A stretch of DNA of 64,000 nt, taken from assembly GCF_000247815.1 (NCBI RefSeq), contig NC_021683.1, positions 12,733,676-12,797,675 on the forward strand, given 5' to 3'. Within the stretch, counting starts at the first letter, position 1. Every line of letters starts with the position of its first letter. Below the pieces are notes generated by a model that saw only the letters and a list, made by a program, of their open reading frames with translations, had not been told where the DNA came from and ran no database searches. Below, one piece after another: positions 49,601 to 64,000 of this stretch. A program made the translations under genes and the position numbers. This DNA comes from Ficedula albicollis. Lineage: Eukaryota > Chordata > Aves > Passeriformes > Muscicapidae.

Positions 49601-52218
49601 GACTTTTTTTTTTTCCTTGAAAATATACCTAAATCAACCTTACTATGTGGAAACTGAGTGCTGTAACCATATTCCACTAGGAAAATAAATCCTCACAGCA
49701 GTTAGAAAAAGTGGTTTATGTACTATTTTGAATAGTTAGAAATATGTCCACAGGACATCAGAAACATAGAACAGGTGAGATGGGTGTTGAAGAGAGCCAG
49801 GGGATGTACAGAAGAGCTGTATCTTGCACATGAATGTCACGATCTCACAATTTCAGAAATATTTTTAACACAAAAAGTGTATAGGCATGTGTACAACAGA
49901 CTATGAGCATATGGAAGATTGTGGAAGTCTCAATTAACTTGGGTTAGTCTCAGAGGTCACCCAAGAGAGACAAAACTAGTTTTTAAAAAATCTCAGCTAG
50001 AGTAAAGAGCCCAAAGTTCCCATCACAAAGAGAGAGAGAACATTTCTTATACCTGAAATTATCTCAAAGGGGTGACAGGTGGGCAAACATGGAGGAGCCT
50101 AAAGAGCAAGGAGGAGACACAAGTGACACCAGCTGAAGAGAGAAGAAAGAATATCTCAAATCCTTGATACACTTCTGTGGCTCTGCCTTCCTTTTCACAA
50201 AAAAGGCATTTCTTCATAGTGAGAGGTTTAAAGATTTCTTTCAGAAATTCCACCTGGTCCTAAGGAGTTTGCTCCCTTTAAAACTCTCAAAGGCTGGCTA
50301 TTTTTAATTTTCCTTCAGCTATTCCCATTTTTATCTGCCTTCTGGATAGGAACATGTATTTGGCACGATTTGTCCATTCTTATGAACTCTGAGTCTTGGA
50401 ACCACCTTGTCTTCTACTCTGAGCAGATTTACCAAGGGACACTTAAAAACCACGAGCAGAGGATGGACGGTAGGAGAACTGAAGTGAAACCTCACATAAC
50501 TCAAGCTAAGTCAAAGATCTACCATGCATTGCACCCCTGCAGGAAATATTGTTGTCACATGGTCACCCTGAGGTGATAACAAAGAATGTGTAAGAGAACT
50601 TTTACAAATGTTATGATATCTTCACAGCTTTTTTTTTTTTTTCCCTTGCTTTGGGAAACATGTTCCTAATGGCTAAAGAAGGACAGGAAAGATAAGCACT
50701 CTGAACTGGAAGCTGCTGCTGTCCTGTAGCTTTGCCCATTGTTTGTTACAGAGATGGGAACTGGGGCATTGTACCAGCCATGGAATTCATCCAAGCAGAT
50801 CCAAAGAGCGAAGGCAGTAAAGAATACAGAATTAACTAATTTTTTTGCCTCCATTTAAATCTTCCACATGCCAGAGAATGATACGGTTTTACAGTTATTT
50901 TAAAATGCTGAGTTTTCCATTTCCTGAACCTGATTTTTTTTTACTCATTCAGCTTCATGTTGGTTTTTAACCATGCACTGTTTGTCAGCTCCTACAGCCT
51001 TCACACCCATAGTAAAAATGAAAAAGGTCCTCCTAGTATGTGATCTACTTCATGAGAAAAAAGCAAAGATTATAGCAGGGCTGTTCTGGAGCAGATTTTT
51101 AAAAGAACAACTTTTGTTTGAGCATATTTTGATACTATCTCCACATCAGAGCAAAAAATCTCTTCCATCCATTTGGAGTCTTCCTGATGGTGTCAGGATC
51201 AATTCTATCAGAGCAATGTTACAGAGCAATTATGCACCATCATCTCTCCTCAAATGAGGAGCGAAGAAACATTTTAGTACTAACAGGATCTGGTATAAAC
51301 CTCATCTGAACCATTGCAAAACTGTGCTTCGTGTGTATCTATAGTATAATGATACTCAGAAGTTAATGTTAAAGAAGGAAATTAATAAGTTTAAAAGTGC
51401 TCAAATTAAAAATGCCTTTCACTTTCTTCCATTACTTTTCTTAGGAGTTCTCAGCTTCAAAGTAAAATTTAACAGCACTTTCAATTTCTGTGTAATAAAG
51501 TACTTTTGTTACCTATTAAGAATGATTGAGCTATTTTAATAATGAAATAAGAAATGTTGACACATCCTGGCAAAGAAAAAGTGTGGAAAAATAATTCCTG
51601 GATATCCCTTAGAAACTTTCGGCCACATGTAAAATGAGAGAAAAAAGAAGAGCAAGGTCTGGTTTGAAAAAGGGACTTGCATCAAGAATTACAAGGAGAA
51701 TAAAAGCTAATAAATTGGCTGGCAAACAAATGTTTGAGTTTAAACTTGGTAGCTGTTCATTTTTCCTAGAACTGCACTAAGGGTCAGATGCAGATGAATA
51801 TAGCACGGGATTCATTTAAAAATCATATATATTTAATATATAGAATAATAAAAAAAGACAAGTCACATCTTTAGCTCTCCAAGAGTAAATAATCTTCATA
51901 CACTCCTTTTTTCTGAGGCTGACAGAAAGTCACCATATGGGTCATAATGGAAACAGTATCTTCCACCTCTTTGTACCTGAGCAAATGACCTCCTTTCAAG
52001 ATGAATTTTCCAGAAAGCAGGTAATTGAATTACTTGAGTGCTGATCCACTTCAAAGGTTGTTCTTTACAGGAAGTATAATCAGATTCTGATGCTTTGATC
52101 AAGGGAATCTATGAACTTGTTACTCCATCACAAATGCTACTATTTTCCATGAAGAGATAACTAATCAATTACAGAAAGACATCTGCTCTGAGTAATGCTG
52201 TTGATGACTTTTTGACAG

Positions 52219-52314
52219 AAGGAATGCATAATTCAGAGTAAAACCCTTGGGAAAGCTGGCAGTGACTGTGGCCCAAGGAATTCAAACGAGACAGAGAGGG
52301 TGGCCAGCCTAGAG
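52219..52314 (+). CDS. Candidate internal coding exon (96 bp), unknown product
   Basis: This is the best plus-strand exon candidate. The acceptor GTTGATGACTTTTTGACAG is followed by a 96-bp segment and the donor CTAGAG|GTAAGT, which is near consensus. Only the phase-0 frame is open. It reads 32 codons beginning KECIIQSKTLGKAGSD and ending NETERVASLE, in phase 0 at both ends. The composition is hydrophilic, as in a linker or coiled-coil edge, and no domain was recognised. It is opposite in strand to the exon pair near 40 kb, so either two genes are present or one set is spurious. Confidence 0.38.
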
Positions 52315-54006
52315 GTAAGTTGCTAACAATTAAATGGGAGTATCTCCTCTGGCTTCATTTGGAATGGAGACAGCAGTGAAAGGAAGGGTCTGCTGCTCAA
52401 AGCTGGTTAGAAATATGGTCTGTCAAATTTTGGCACCTTCCCCTTCCCTGAGCAAACCTGCTCAAATTCACAGCAGATCCTGATTTTTCCAGCCATACCA
52501 GGCTAAAGTTCTTAAAGTTCTAAACTGGTTCTCTTCCAGAGAAGTCTATCCAAGGGCAGGATTCATTCACCTGTCTTGTATGCCATGCACAAACCTGTGT
52601 GAGAAATTAAAACTAATCCATATTTTAAAAAGTGCAATGTAATAGTTCACAACTAATTGTACTTGACTGTAGTCAAAGTAAAATTCAACTGTAATAATTA
52701 CACCCATGTACTAAAGGGTCTCACTATTGTACCATGTCAGCATCTCAGAGCATCTTTACAATTCAGGCACACAGGAAATAAGTGTCATTAACTAAATCCA
52801 AGTAATGAAAAATGTTCCTGTTGAGTAGAGTGCCTTACAACTCTTGACTGAGTTACACCCAGACCCACAGGTGCCCTCCTTCTGTTCATGAGTAGTGGGT
52901 ATCACCAGAAAAAGAATGATATTTTCAAGCACAGAACCCCCCACTGCCACTACCTCAAAGTGCTCTTCAAATTATAGTATCGACTTGAAGCTAACATAGG
53001 AAAGAATCTGAGGGGAACGTCTGGAAAGCTTAAGACTACCAAAACAAAGCACTGCAAAAAAAGTCATTTGGCAATCATATCTACCTTAAGTAATTCAAAG
53101 ATCAAAATATTTGTCAGTTAAAAACTTATTTTTCCTATATCCATTTAAAGTGAAAGAAGCTTGGTTTCTTTTTTTTTTCTTCTTCTACATTAAACTCAGT
53201 TGAATTTGGTCAAACTTTAAGACTATATTCTATTGCTTTGTTTATGCTCAGTGCTTCAATAGCCCGTCACAAGCTGACTTTATGCACTGCAAGCAGGACA
53301 AGAACTGATGGGAAGAGATGAAGGTAGCCCTTATAAAACAATCTCCCCCCTTTTGGGCCTTGAATTATAAGCAGTCATAGAAGACAGAAGAGTAAAGTGT
53401 CTGAGGTCTGGACAAAATTTTGCTGCATCACTCAGGTGAGCAGCTCAGCCAAATCTCAGAACCTCCTGCCACAAAAGGCTGAAAGTCTTTAGTAGAGAGT
53501 AACCCTCAAAGTGGGGTTACTGCAGCTGAAATTCAGTGCCTATAATAACTGTCCACAAGCTTTTCAGCAATCCAGGGATACATGTGTATCTCTTATTCTT
53601 TCTCACATTTTGCATCTATGTGAAGTTGTTCCTTTTGTTACCTTTTATTTCGAAGATGAAGGAAAGATGTAGTTCATGCACAGAATTAACAAAATTAAGA
53701 AAAGGGGGGGAAGCACAGGTCATTTGAATTCAGTTTTTATACAGCATGCCAAAACAGGGTGAAGATAAAAGTGATAGCAGTGCACTGAATGAATTGTAAG
53801 GTTTGTTTTTATCTTTCTTATTGAACAGATTCCTGCAGTTTACCTTTTTGAGCATCTTACAGCATCTTTGGGTTAACCAACAAAGAACTTCCTTTTGCAC
53901 ACAGCATGTGGTCAAATGAAGATTCTGTTCAAAGTGACAAGAAATCAGAAATATTGGCTATATAACAGGTATTGTCTTTTTCTATACCTCTGTTCTTCAT
54001 TGTCAG

Positions 54007-54042
54007 TAGTCTCCATAACTGAAGAGACACACTCACAAAGAA
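54007..54042 (+). CDS. Candidate small exon (36 bp)
   Basis: An excellent pyrimidine tract (TCTATACCTCTGTTCTTCAT, then TGTCAG) precedes 54007, and the donor AAAGAA|GTAAGA follows. Only one frame is open, reading VSITEETHSQR in phase 1 to 1. Very small exons are easily mimicked by chance. The phase does not connect directly to the candidates at 52.2 or 55.5 kb. Confidence 0.15.
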
Positions 54043-54865
54043 GTAAGAAATGTTCAAAGTGGGCAACAGATGCTTTATTAGAAGGCAAACCTTTCTCTTT
54101 TCTCTATTCATTTTATCCTAACACCAGCAGGTTTCCAAGAGGGAGAAAAAGCAGCTTTGAACTTTTTTTTCCTTCCAACTGCTGTATTTTTTTTAAAGGT
54201 CCTAATTTCAAATGCTTAAGTGAAGTCTGACTTAGTGCTCTTTTGCTACAAAACATTTAATGCTTTAATAGTAGGATCACTATGAGTTCCCCTTTATATT
54301 TGCATTTTTTTCTGATTATTAATTGGACAGACAAGTCCCAGTTATTGATACTTCAGAATTCTGCTCCCCCAGAACCCAAACAATGCTCATCTTGGGTGGT
54401 AGGGAGCTATGGGGGGCCTTTGACCCAAATAGCTTGGGAACAGTTCATGGATTCATTCCAGTGTCCTACATGAAATCTTTTTTTACCTCCACATGCAAAT
54501 GAAACTTGTGATGTTATCACCTTAAAAGGATTTACTACACTAGTGAGGAGTCAGACCAACCTCTTAATTGAAGTCTATTGGAGTTTTGCTCAATCACTGC
54601 ATACCAAAATGAACCCAGAGAAAAACAGCAGCCAGACTCAAAGCAGGGGTAAACCAGGCTCGTTGCACAGAAAGCCATCTGCATCCTGCCTTGGAGGTCC
54701 ACAGGCCAGTTTCACCTGGCCACCAGAACAGCATCCCTGGAGCACTGCCTCACATAAACATTTCATCACACTCTGTTCAGACTTGGAGCTGGTCACTGTA
54801 GTTAGAGCATAAAAAAAGAGCACGACTGGCACATTCTTACATTCCATGTCAATGAACAGGAATGA

Positions 54866-54905
54866 ATAGGCATAAATAGGGTTTAATGCCTATTTATGAG
54901 CCTAT
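54866..54905. repeat. Imperfect inverted repeat (hairpin)
   Basis: The left arm ATAGGCATAAATAG and right arm CTATTTATGAGCCTAT are complementary over 14 bp with a 2-base bulge. They flank a 10-base loop starting GGTTTAATG. AT-rich sequences form such palindromes readily. No transposon terminal repeats or flanking duplications accompany it. Confidence 0.8.
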
Positions 54906-55067
54906 GTAGGAGCCATGGGGACTGGATATACATCAGCATCGTGTACATTCCCTCCATGGCAGCACAGTAGCTGCCATTCAACACAAAAGTTTTGTTTAGA
55001 CCAGCAAGACTATGGAAGTAACAGTTGACTAACCAGGACTCAGGGATGGGAGTCCTGAGATGAGAAA

Positions 55068-55088
55068 AGAGATGAGATGAGATGAGAG
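55068..55088. repeat. Short (GAGAT)n tandem repeat
   Basis: Four tandem copies of a GAGAT/GATGA pentamer. It is a minor simple repeat. Confidence 0.85.
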
Positions 55089-55512
55089 TAAAAGACTAAG
55101 CAGTCAGCAGGGAGAGTTACTAGAGTGTAATTTTGCATAGCACATCACATTTGATATCACTCTAAAACTGCATTGTAAATGAACATTTTAATTAATACTC
55201 AGTCAAGTTATATATTCTGTTCAATTGCTGATCAACAACTCAACCTCAGATACTGTTCTCCATCTGAATAGCTTAACATGTTCAAGAACATCAAACAGGA
55301 TGTTCTTGAGCTCTGGTTCTAAGATTAATGAACTCTACAGGGAACCAGAAGCAATGGGAAACCAGTGAGCTGCTTTTCTTCCAGGAGGATTCAGTCATTC
55401 TGAAGTCTGGCTTCCGTAGTTTTTTTAGCTCCGAACCTGTACCTCAAAGGGTAATGATCTCTTCAAGTTCTCTTGAGCTCTCTCCTTTTCATTCCTTCTT
55501 TTCTTTTTTCAG

Positions 55513-55558
55513 AGAAATGGACAAAGCAACTCTTGCTGACTTTTTAAGTGTGTTTTAG
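55513..55558 (+). CDS. Candidate terminal coding exon ending in TAG
   Basis: The preceding acceptor is near ideal: about 30 bases of pyrimidines ending CTTCTTTTCTTTTTTCAG at 55512. In phase 2 the exon reads EMDKATLADFLSVF followed by TAG at 55556-55558. An AATAAA lies about 410 bases downstream (55967-55972), so this could be a last exon with a short 3' UTR. Against this, a donor-like GTAAGG follows the TAG immediately, and the coding part is only 14 codons. No upstream exon in matching phase is confirmed; a weak one at about 53905-53968 ends in phase 2. Confidence 0.25.
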
Positions 55559-55966
55559 GTAAGGACACAGCTAGAGACAACCTTTCCTACATTGAACTTG
55601 ATATTCCCTCACTTTCCAAAAGCACAACTAGTCAGAAGTTTTAATTACAAACTACAGTTTCAACTACGAACTTTTGCTTGCAGAAGAACTAATTACCAGT
55701 AATAACTTTTTGAAATCAGCACAATGGTTATCTGCAGTAAATCTGTGATTCTTTGTTAAAATAATCACCTGAAGGAGGTGCATGAAAGAAAGGAAATTAT
55801 TTATAGAATGGCATGAATTTTGCTACTGAAAAAAAAATGTATTGAAAGGTATAATTCCAAAGAAAGTAAATGAACTTAGAAAATTAAAGTCAGGAAAGCA
55901 GGATTACATGAGGAAAACAATAATGGGGAGAAGGTCAAGAAAGATTCAGACAGTACATTACCAAAG

Positions 55967-55972
55967 AATAAA
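55967..55972 (+). terminator. Possible polyadenylation signal AATAAA
   Basis: A canonical AATAAA at a plausible distance after the candidate terminal exon at 55513-55558. The hexamer occurs often by chance in AT-rich DNA, so it is informative only if that exon is real. Confidence 0.2.
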
Positions 55973-56380
55973 GCTATTGTGTAGATGAACTGGATTAAAT
56001 TAACCTCCAACACTAGGGCTCATTCAGAATAGAAAGTAAAAAGTAATAATTTTAAAAGGGTGGAAGTTACCTGAGTGTGTGCATGTGGAAACTGCAGAAG
56101 TTACTTTAAAAAACAGGATATTGTAGCTGGTATCTAAATATGTGAACACAATCCAAGGTTCTGCTAAACTCTGGGCTTTGACCAGTATGGCCAGTTTGTA
56201 TGGCCAGGGTTTGCTCAAGAGGCAGCACAAGGCAGTTGTCAGAGGAGGAGGCTGTTGCAGTCTCCAGTGCTTGTCTTTCTGAACATTAAGTCCTGTGTGC
56301 CTTCTAGTCCTCTACATTTCTACTGAAGCAAGGTTTATTTAGAAAAGATTTTTATAAGAGCAGATTATCATAGCTGGGGA

Positions 56381-57164
<784 letters not shown>

Positions 57165-57169
57165 GGGGG

Positions 57170-57198
57170 GGGAGGGGAAAGGGGGGTGGGTGGGAAGG
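57170..57198. repeat. Right copy of the 29-bp direct repeat
   Basis: An exact copy of 56381-56409, here followed by ordinary sequence (CCATTTTTACTCACC) instead of poly-G. The pairing suggests duplication of one junction, either by slippage or by an assembly path traversed twice. Confidence 0.95.
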
Positions 57199-57368
57199 CC
57201 ATTTTTACTCACCTGTCACCAGCAGGCTCCAAAATTAGTTATTCTTATCACAATATCAAAGCAAGCTCTACAAAACATAGCAGTTGCTGCTCCTGGATCA
57301 ATGGTCAGTGCTGCTCCTACCCAGAGGGCAGCACAAGGGAAACCTTGGTCACAGACACGTTAAGAGAT

Positions 57369-58140
<772 letters not shown>

Positions 58141-61100
58141 TATAAATAATGCATTCATTATTCAACACACTGTGAAACAGTGAAATTGATGAACTGCTCT
58201 AATAGTTCAGTAATTCCTCCTGCTGAAAAGGAAATAACATGGAATAAATTTAAGAAAGCAAGTCTTGATTGACAACAAAGAAGGAAATGGTCAAGCTGCA
58301 AGATAAGTATGCAGCAAGTAGAAGAACTAATTTAGCTGGAATCTGAAAAAAAAATCCATTATGGCAAATAAATTAAATCCTAGATCCAGTAAATGGAATG
58401 GTCAATTTATTTGGGATTTTTGTTTGGGTTTGTAAGCCAACTTCAGAAAGACCAGCATTTGCCTAGTTTATTATTATTTACTCACTTAAAAGAAGCCACA
58501 AAATCTCTAATATATAGAAGTGATAGGGACTTTAAGTTGAAGCCCAGCTACAAACATTCTGCTTCCTGAATTGCTATGCTTTATCACTGAGTGAGTTTCC
58601 ACAAAGCATGCACAGGGCAAGAATTTACTCAGACAATAGGACTGTTCACTTCAGAATTCATATTTCCCTAGAAGATTCCCAGTTAAAGAATGTTTCTGTT
58701 CTCATCTCTAAATGCATGGGCAAAAGGCACTGGCATATACAGAAAGAGAGAAGGGACACAGACTACTATAGATATGATGACTGATGAAGTTCAGCCCCCA
58801 GGCAACTACTTCGCACTGGCAGATGTCCTCTCAGGATTGCCCAGGGTACTGTACAACCTCTCGCAGTTTTATCTGAAGGCCAGGGTATGGAAGCACCCAA
58901 GTAGTAAAGCATTAGCCCTGAAATGCTAAAACTTCCGGGGGAATAACATTTGGAGAAGGACAGAGGCATTTTCATCTGGTATCCACTGCTGAGAGCAGCC
59001 TTTTACCCTGGTGCTGGGGTCTAAGATCCTGAGAAAGATAGGCCCTTGCACTTACATGATCATCACCTATATCAAACAACTTAAACAAAAAAGAACATCT
59101 CTCATGTAAATCTCTTCAGGAAATGAATAGAAAGACCTGAAAAGGTTAAAGGCTACAGCGTTTAGAGCTTTTATTCATACCAAGGAAAAAAAAGGAGACA
59201 GTGTTCAAAAGTTTTATTCTTAGGCCGTTTTCAACAGTTCCTTTTTAAAAAATCCTACTTTTATGAGAACACTCTTACCTTATTCAAAAGGCTCACAAAT
59301 AGTTTCTTTTTCTTTGCCTCTATGTATGCCTGTGTGTGTCTGAGAATAACAGCAAGAGTGTAAATCTTTCACTTGTTCTTTATATACTCCCTTACAACAA
59401 ATGCCATCTGAAGAGTCAGGGAGTCCATTTAAGCTCTGTTATGTTTCAGACTTAAACATCCCCTGACATCCCCTCTCAATTAGATTGTCGCTTCAAGTAT
59501 TAGAATAAATGTTATCAGATACTCAGCACAGGCTGCTCTATGTATTTTTAAATATATATCAAAAAAACACACCATTTGTGTTTGTATATATCACACTTCC
59601 ATATACATACATATTCCATGTAAATACATATGAAAACCTAATCAGACAACTTTTCTACCCCTGAAGATGTATACCTACCTACACAAGACCATCTTTAATT
59701 TAGCTGAATCCTGGGCCTCCTTCAGTGAGGTGCTCCTCTGGAAATAACTATTCCAACACAGCCTTTAAAAAAAAAAAGTAACCCAGATATCTCAAGATGA
59801 ATGAAAAATATACCTCCAGGAATACCCATGGAGAAGTTGCTCATTTTTGTGGATTCCCCTTTTTCTGACAATATTGGCACTTCAACATCCTTGCTACTAC
59901 AAGGGCCTTTTGATCTCTACAGCTTGGCACCATAAGATTTGCCCTCTGTGTGTTATGAGAACTTAAAAAGTTTTGTTTAAGGAGAGCAGCTTTTGTGTAA
60001 TTGTACCTTAGCCACGCTCAGAACAATTACGGCTTTCCTGACATCAGAATGATAGGTTATTAGCAATATTTTAAGGTTTCTGTGCTGGGAACATTGAATT
60101 CCCCTCTAGATGGCCAAAGAGTTGAGTCTATAGCAAAGATGAGGGAAAAATTGGTTTACTTCTATATTACTTAAATCAAGACTATTTCTTATGGGAATTA
60201 TGCAGTGGTGAAATGCTCACTCCCTTCTCTATGCTACACCTTCTTTTGTTGAATTGTACCAATACAGATTCTGAGTCTTTCCTGTACTGAGGACTCAGTG
60301 ACAGGAACATGTCAGAAATCACAATACAAATGTCATCCAGGAAATAATAATAATCCTGTCATTATGATAAACCCTTCTATATTAAAAAGAAAAAGCATTG
60401 GCCATTAGAGATATCAGTCTTGCTTATTATTTTTCTCTTTCTAATATTTCAGTCCTTCTACTAAAGCTGAAATTCTGAAAATGTAAAAATGAAAGATCTT
60501 TTTTTCTTACTTCCTTTAAATGTTGGTGATAAGCAAGCTGTCTGCAAAGCAGTATTTCTAGAAACCACACAATAGTTTGGACTTTTAAAAATTACTTTTA
60601 TTATTAAGATGAGGCTGAAAATTGAATTTTTTACATACTTTCTCCATAATAACTCAGATAACACACCCACATGCATGACACATGATGTATGAACCTCGTA
60701 GCATACAATTACTGGTATCAATATTCCACATGCTATTTAGCCAGTCTCCATGCTCAAAGATAAATCATCCAAATTATGCACAACTTCACTGTATTAACTA
60801 CTACATACATAGATGATTTCAGTCTGCCATGTTTTCAAAATGAAAAAAAAATTGCTTAAATTCCTTTGTAGTACTCTAATGAATAAACATTATTCTTCTT
60901 ATCCCAGACCTGGGCATTCTTCACTAATTAATTTTCATAACATTTGAATTGAAAGGAATCAGAACTCAGAAAAAAAAGATCAATATCAATTGACTGATGA
61001 GTTTTTACTTATTCTCCTCAATATAACTCAAAGAGAACTTTTGATCACTACTGAATTTCTAAAGGGAATATGATTTCAATGTTAAGACTAATGAGACTAG

Positions 61101-64000
61101 TTAAATCTCATCCCTACAAACAAATCAGCTTAAACCTAATGAAATCTTATTTTTGTACATTAATATACAAAGGAAACAGTTCAGGGTAAACAGACTTGTA
61201 GTATACATTGTTTAGAGACTATTGACTTTTGAATTAGCCTGCTTTTCAAACATTTCACGTCAAAAATATAGTCAAAATGCAAATGCAGCATAAACGGCTC
61301 TATAATAAATGCTCATTCAACATTTATTCTTTCTCAAATCATCTTTTAAAGCTCTTTCATGCTAATGTCTAGAAGATGTGACATTAGAAAAATTGCTTTG
61401 ACATGCTAAGGGGCTCCAAGATTAACAAAAAGAGAAAGAACAAGATAAAGCTTTCAAAAGACCTATTTCAGAGGAATTATTACTTCCTTTGAAAGTCTTC
61501 CAAGGTTGCAGTGCATTTAAGCTTGTTGGCACACATGTAAATGAAGGACTACAAAAGTATTGCACTAAATACAACTTGAATTAAACCTTCAGGCTAATGT
61601 TAAGGAATAAGGATAAAGGCCAGATCCTAGGCTGGTAACAACTCATTTAAATTAAAGTTCTTTATTTGAGGGTGTGAGGGAGAATTATTTTTTTTAAAAA
61701 ATCAGTACAAGAAATTATAAATGTAGTTCCCATGTAAAATGGTACCGACTGATGAAGCTTCCTGATTGAGGAAGTGGCATTCTAAAGGGGTACATTAATG
61801 TGCTATAAGCCATGCTGCAAAACAGAAATAGTCTCAACCAGCAACTTACTCTCCTTACATAAAAAAATCCCATCCACCACCAAAAATTCTTCATTCCATA
61901 ACTAGAAGACAGTGGGGATGTAGCTATCAGAAAAACATTATTTTGACTTGTAAGCATTAAGCTGAGACTTAACTCTCTTGTTCTTTGAGATCAAAGGGAA
62001 TGTTAGGTGCAGCTCCAACTTTCTCTTTAAGATTTGGTGGGAAAACGTCACAGAGCAAAGTCCATTCAAGTGCAGAGGTTTGTAATATTTGTATAAAATT
62101 GACCATAAGCCAAATTCTGCAACCACTTTCCAGGCAGAAATGTTCAAGAATTTTAGATTATAGAATTAATTACAGAAGGCCAGATTTATAAGCAAATAAA
62201 CAAGAAGCAGATATCAGACTAGGAGAGACAATAAACATGAGCACCTATGGCCAACATTCTGACCATGAAACCTACCCTTCAGCTACTGTGTAGCTCAATA
62301 GACACCAAAATCTACAGCTAACTTTTCTTTCCTATAAACTATTCTGGGCTCCAATGTTAGAGCAGAAATTGGAAATTCTAAGTAATCCTCTCCCCCAACT
62401 TATACTCATCTGCCACAGATTTATTACATGACCAACATGCATCCTTCTTTGCCTTACCACAACTTTAAAATAAACATGCTTTTCTATCCTACAGATATTA
62501 GATTGCATAATTAACTAAATAAATATTATCTCAGAAATATCTGAAAATATGTAAAGTGAATGCAGTTGCAAAACCCAATGAGGGTTGTTATTTATAAACC
62601 TCCCCCCACCCACCCCCCTAGTTTATTGCCTTCCATTCACCAACCTCATGCTACTTTGGCAGCACAGTAACTGCATGATAAATTTCGTTACTGGTAATGA
62701 TGATTTCATGGCTCCTTTTTCCATAATTATAAAGCAAATTTGGTTTACATTTGATGGTGCACACAACAATTCCAGAAAGCATCAAAGGCACATTTAATCA
62801 TTACTTTGCTAGCATTATTCTTACCCTGTTACACCAAGCCATGTCTATTCCTGCCAATAGATTATGTCCTTGTCTCTCACCACCTTTCAGCATCACAGGC
62901 TTTCCATGCTGGCTGTACTTGTCAGCCCCTCAAGAGACCACTTTCTTGAGTGGTGACACTGTGTTTCTGCTCTCCTTGTCTTGCATTCTCTCATGCCCAT
63001 GTTTAATTCTTCTTCATGAAAGATAAGGTTTTCTAGATTAACAAAAAATACATTACTTGAAAGCAGAGCAGTATGGACCAAAAAACTGTTCTTCCTTGCC
63101 TGGCCTGTCTGGTCCTCTGTGGGGTTATTCACTAAAATCTGTCCCCAGTGAAAGACACAGTGATGAATGAGGCTGTATTTACAGTGAAAATCCAGCCAGG
63201 TCTCTGCCTCTATACAAGTGAGCCAATTCCTATGTAATACCTCCATTAAGTGATAAACCACATTAACAGGTACATTTGCAGATGTGTTTCCTCATGATTT
63301 GCAGTTTGTTCTGTCATAGTTTTGATGGCAGATCAAGTACTGCCTCAAAAGAACCACATCACAGCAACAGCAGTCGTAGGAGACAGGGCTTCAAGATGTC
63401 CTTCTCAGAAGGATCACAATTTTCTCTGAGCAGGCTGCTTTGGAAAAAATAGTCTAATAGCATTTAAAATTTACATGAATATTAGTAAGAATTTTAGATC
63501 AACAACATAAGGCAGAATAGTTCATGCTGTATCTGAAAAAAATATGGTTTAAGAGAAGTAATTAGTGATGAGCACCATCTATATACATTTTCTTTTTCTG
63601 AAGTATCTCAAAAGTATATGACACTTATACATGGGAGTCACGTGCAAAATCCCTCCAGTTAGCACCTGGACTTTCTACAGCTACAAACCCCATTACAAAC
63701 TTAAGGTGTAAAACCTGAATCTGGGTCATTTTTCAAGGGGGGCTCAGCACCTCACTATTTCACAAATGTAGATGTTTTAGAAAGTAAATTTATTCTACAG
63801 GAACTGCTAGATGAACTTTGACAGTGCAACTCTCAATCTGTAAAATCAGAAATAGCAACATCCATGTAGAAAACTGAGCAAGCATGAAGTAATGTTTGAC
63901 TAAGTCTTCACCTAACTTAAGCTGCTAGGAGATGTCAGTACACATATCTAATTGATGTGCCCAATTAAAAAAAATAAAATACATCTATCTCCAGTATTAT
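58141..64000. other. Unassigned single-copy sequence
   Basis: AT-rich noncoding DNA. I found no transposon, RNA gene, tandem array or exon with convincing splice sites on either strand. The longest open frames (for example 63261-62893, minus, 122 codons) have no recognisable domain. Confidence 0.45.

Larger units (their letters stand above)
41029..56380. other. Long single-copy stretch with scattered exon-like segments
   Basis: AT-rich vertebrate DNA without recognisable transposons. Candidates listed separately are 43661-43604 (minus) and 52219-52314, 54007-54042 and 55513-55558 (plus). A weak minus-strand segment at 52062-51977 contains VIQLPAFWKIHLERRSF with donor CAG|GTACAA and a poor acceptor. 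The open frame at 46684-47067 (plus) is unrecognised and lacks splice support. Confidence 0.4.

Overview
The window looks like intergenic or intronic DNA from a bird. The main evidence is interspersed CR1-type LINE fragments of different ages: a fairly young antisense 3' end at 11234-11550, an internally deleted copy near 3048-3275, and much older pieces near 8640-8790 and 15870-16100. There is also one probable solo retroviral LTR (32655-33027). The remainder is AT-rich, CpG-poor, mostly single-copy vertebrate sequence. No bacterial-type gene order, tRNA, rRNA or CRISPR array is visible. Apart from the homopolymer and hexamer translations, no long open frame resembles a known protein family.

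Protein-coding content is small and uncertain. The best candidates are two adjacent minus-strand exons at 40203-40075 (129 bp) and 39909-39733 (177 bp). They are separated by a 165-bp GT-AG intron with a pyrimidine-rich acceptor, and all their splice phases are 0. A scan of both strands found further exon-like segments. The better minus-strand ones are at 43661-43604, 34673-34599, 16574-16488 and 10348-10260. The better plus-strand ones are at 52219-52314, 55513-55558 (a possible terminal exon followed by AATAAA), 5796-5842 and 20995-21062. I could not recognise any of these proteins. Candidates on both strands cannot all belong to one gene, so some are chance splice-like matches. The simplest reading is a long-intron gene crossing the window, most likely on the minus strand, with a possible second gene ending on the plus strand near 56 kb.

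Layout: 1-3.0 kb is unassigned single-copy sequence. 3.0-16.3 kb is mostly single-copy with four CR1 fragments. 16.3-32.3 kb is AT-rich single-copy sequence with weak exon candidates. 32.3-33.3 kb holds a GC-rich patch, the LTR and a second GC-rich patch. 33.3-56.3 kb is single-copy and holds the best exon candidates. 56.38-58.14 kb is a striking low-complexity block: 756 consecutive G, a 209-bp ordinary island, 147 consecutive G, then 621 bp of a perfect hexanucleotide repeat. 58.14-64 kb is unassigned single-copy sequence.

I found no convincing undescribed biological system. The most notable structure is the poly-G/hexamer block. The first G tract is bracketed by an exact 29-bp direct repeat, which suggests either an assembly or gap-filling artefact or an extraordinary G-homopolymer locus.
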